Shown here: one piece after another, positions 42,146 to 43,133 of the stretch
Layout of the letters: each line of letters starts with the position of its first letter
Numbering within the stretch: the first letter of the stretch is position 1
Origin: Flavobacteriaceae bacterium
Lineage (GTDB): Bacteria > Bacteroidota > Bacteroidia > Flavobacteriales > Flavobacteriaceae
Reading direction: 5' to 3'
DNA: 43,133 nt
Assembly (NCBI GenBank): GCA_016744615.1
Contig: JADGEA010000007.1
Span: 1-43,133 of the forward strand
Made by a program: the position numbers and the translations under genes
Notes under the pieces: generated by a model
Told to the model about the DNA's origin: nothing
Database searches by the model: none
What the model saw: only the letters and a program-made list of their open reading frames with translations

Positions 42146-43133
42146 TTAAGACTGCTGTAACTGCCATTTCCATGCAGATGCTAAAGCATCTTCCAGGTTT
42201 AGAGTAGATTTCCAGCCTAGTACTTCGTTTGCTTTTTTGGTATCGGCGTAAGCAGATGTGATATCTCCTTCTCTTCTATCTACAATTTTATAATTCAATT
42301 TTTTATCACTCACCTTTTCAAAGGCTTTAATCACATCTAAAACAGAACTTCCCTTGCCGGTTCCCACATTAAAAAATTCCATATTTTCTTCGTTTTCACC
42401 ACTAAGTAACCTTCTTAAAGCGGCAATATGTGCTTTTGCAAGATCTACAACATGTATATAATCCCTTACTGCTGTTCCGTCTGGAGTTGGGTAATCGTCA
42501 CCAAAAACAGATAATTCTTTTCTGATTCCTGCTCCGGTTTGGGTAACAAAAGGTATTAAATTTTGAGGAACGCCAATTGGTAATTCTCCAATTTTTACAC
42601 TTTTATGTGCTCCTATTGGATTAAAATATCGCAATGCAATAGCTTGTAGGTCAATCGTTTTTGTAGCATCAAAAATGATTTCTTCTCCCATTTGTTTGGT
42701 ATTCCCGTAAGGAGATTCAGCAGGTTTGATTGGGGCATTTTCAGTAATAGGTAATTCATCGGCCTGACCATAAACCGTACATGAAGAGCTGAAAATAAAG
42801 TTATTGACTTTATTTTTATTCATTTCTTGTAATACATATATCAAAGTAGCAATATTATTTTCATAATATTTCAATGGTTTTTCAACACTTTCTCCTACTG
42901 CTTTTGATGCTGCAAAATGAATCACTCCATCAACTTTATGATTTTTAAAGAAATCAATTACTTTAAATTTTTCTTTTAAATCGAGTTTAACATAGTAAGG
43001 TTTGATTCCGGTAATGGAAGTTATTCCATCTAAGACTTCAATTTTCGAATTAGAAAGATCATCGATGATAACTACATCAAATCCTTCATTTTGCAATTCC
43101 ACAACAGTGTGCGAACCGATAAATCCTAAACCA
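42146..43133 (-). CDS. galE: UDP-glucose 4-epimerase, 5' end cut by window
   Basis: Interconverts UDP-glucose and UDP-galactose, for surface polysaccharide. The open frame runs to the end of the window, so the start lies beyond it. The visible N-terminus is GLGFIGSHTVVEL, in frame with IDDLSNSK, so only a few residues are missing. HFAASKAVGESVEKPLKYYENN (about 90-110), FSSSCTVYG with the catalytic Ser (about 125-133) and the YxxxK pair in PYGNTKQMGEE are typical, as are RYFNPIGAH and VRDYIHVVDLAKAH. It lies 69 bases before rfbB on the same strand; both supply sugars for the polysaccharide genes further left. Confidence 0.92.
   Translation of the reverse strand, partial: GLGFIGSHTVVELQNEGFDVVIIDDLSNSKIEVLDGITSITGIKPYYVKLDLKEKFKVIDFFKNHKVDGVIHFAASKAVGESVEKPLKYYENNIATLIYVLQEMNKNKVNNFIFSSSCTVYGQADELPITENAPIKPAESPYGNTKQMGEEIIFDATKTIDLQAIALRYFNPIGAHKSVKIGELPIGVPQNLIPFVTQTGAGIRKELSVFGDDYPTPDGTAVRDYIHVVDLAKAHIAALRRLLSGENEENMEFFNVGTGKGSSVLDVIKAFEKVSDKKLNYKIVDRREGDITSAYADTKKANEVLGWKSTLNLEDALASAWKWQLQQS

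Overview
The window looks like chromosomal DNA of a low-GC member of the Flavobacteriia (Bacteroidota). Reasons: very AT-rich sequence; Bacteroidota -7 promoter boxes (TAnnTTTG) close to several starts; A-rich sequence rather than strong Shine-Dalgarno motifs before starts; an OmpA protein with thrombospondin-3 calcium repeats; and gene orders I associate with flavobacteria (coaX / outer-membrane protein / TPR / lptC / CNNM / ppiD, and rnpA / S41 protease). These calls come from reading the sequence; no database search was possible.

Layout. (1) 38-7800: a plus-strand run with CoaX, an outer-membrane barrel, a TPR protein, LptC, a small membrane protein, a CNNM/CorC transporter and a PpiD-like chaperone, mainly envelope biogenesis. 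(2) 7968-14419: OmpA with TSP3 repeats and a clear terminator, an AddB-like PD-(D/E)XK protein, an alpha/beta hydrolase, a chalcone-isomerase-like exported protein and a small exported protein. (3) 14480-15562: a minus-strand glycosyltransferase that was probably next to purD before an insertion. (4) 15648-21073: an accessory island bounded by a 55-bp direct repeat of the 3' end of purD (one synonymous mismatch). It carries an XRE regulator with nine perfect 11-bp iterons upstream, a regulatory intergenic region with nested palindromes, a secreted-peptide (bacteriocin-like) precursor, membrane proteins, an istB remnant joined to a second precursor that has lost its leader, a membrane-anchored thioredoxin and a peptidase-containing ABC exporter. 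(5) 21018-26061, minus strand: purD, a nucleosidase-like protein, an S41 protease and rnpA. (6) 26201-29322, plus strand: a glutaryl-CoA-dehydrogenase-type enzyme and a metallophosphoesterase. (7) 29402-34762: a NusG-like factor, UDP-glucose dehydrogenase and a Wza-like exporter on the minus strand, two glycosyltransferases, and FtsE. (8) 34954-41015, plus strand: a TlpA-like lipoprotein, a 1008-residue TPR protein and its outer-membrane barrel partner. (9) 41030 to the end, minus strand: RfbB and a GalE cut by the window edge.

The most interesting part is the island at 15648-21073. My model is that a small peptide-export locus was inserted at the 3' end of purD and restored that end. The peptide is matured by the C39 peptidase domain of the exporter, the thioredoxin may handle the peptide's cysteines, and the XRE protein may control the locus through the iterons and palindromes between the two divergent genes. 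No integrase, HlyD adaptor or TolC-type channel is visible, so the mobility and export path are incomplete as seen here.
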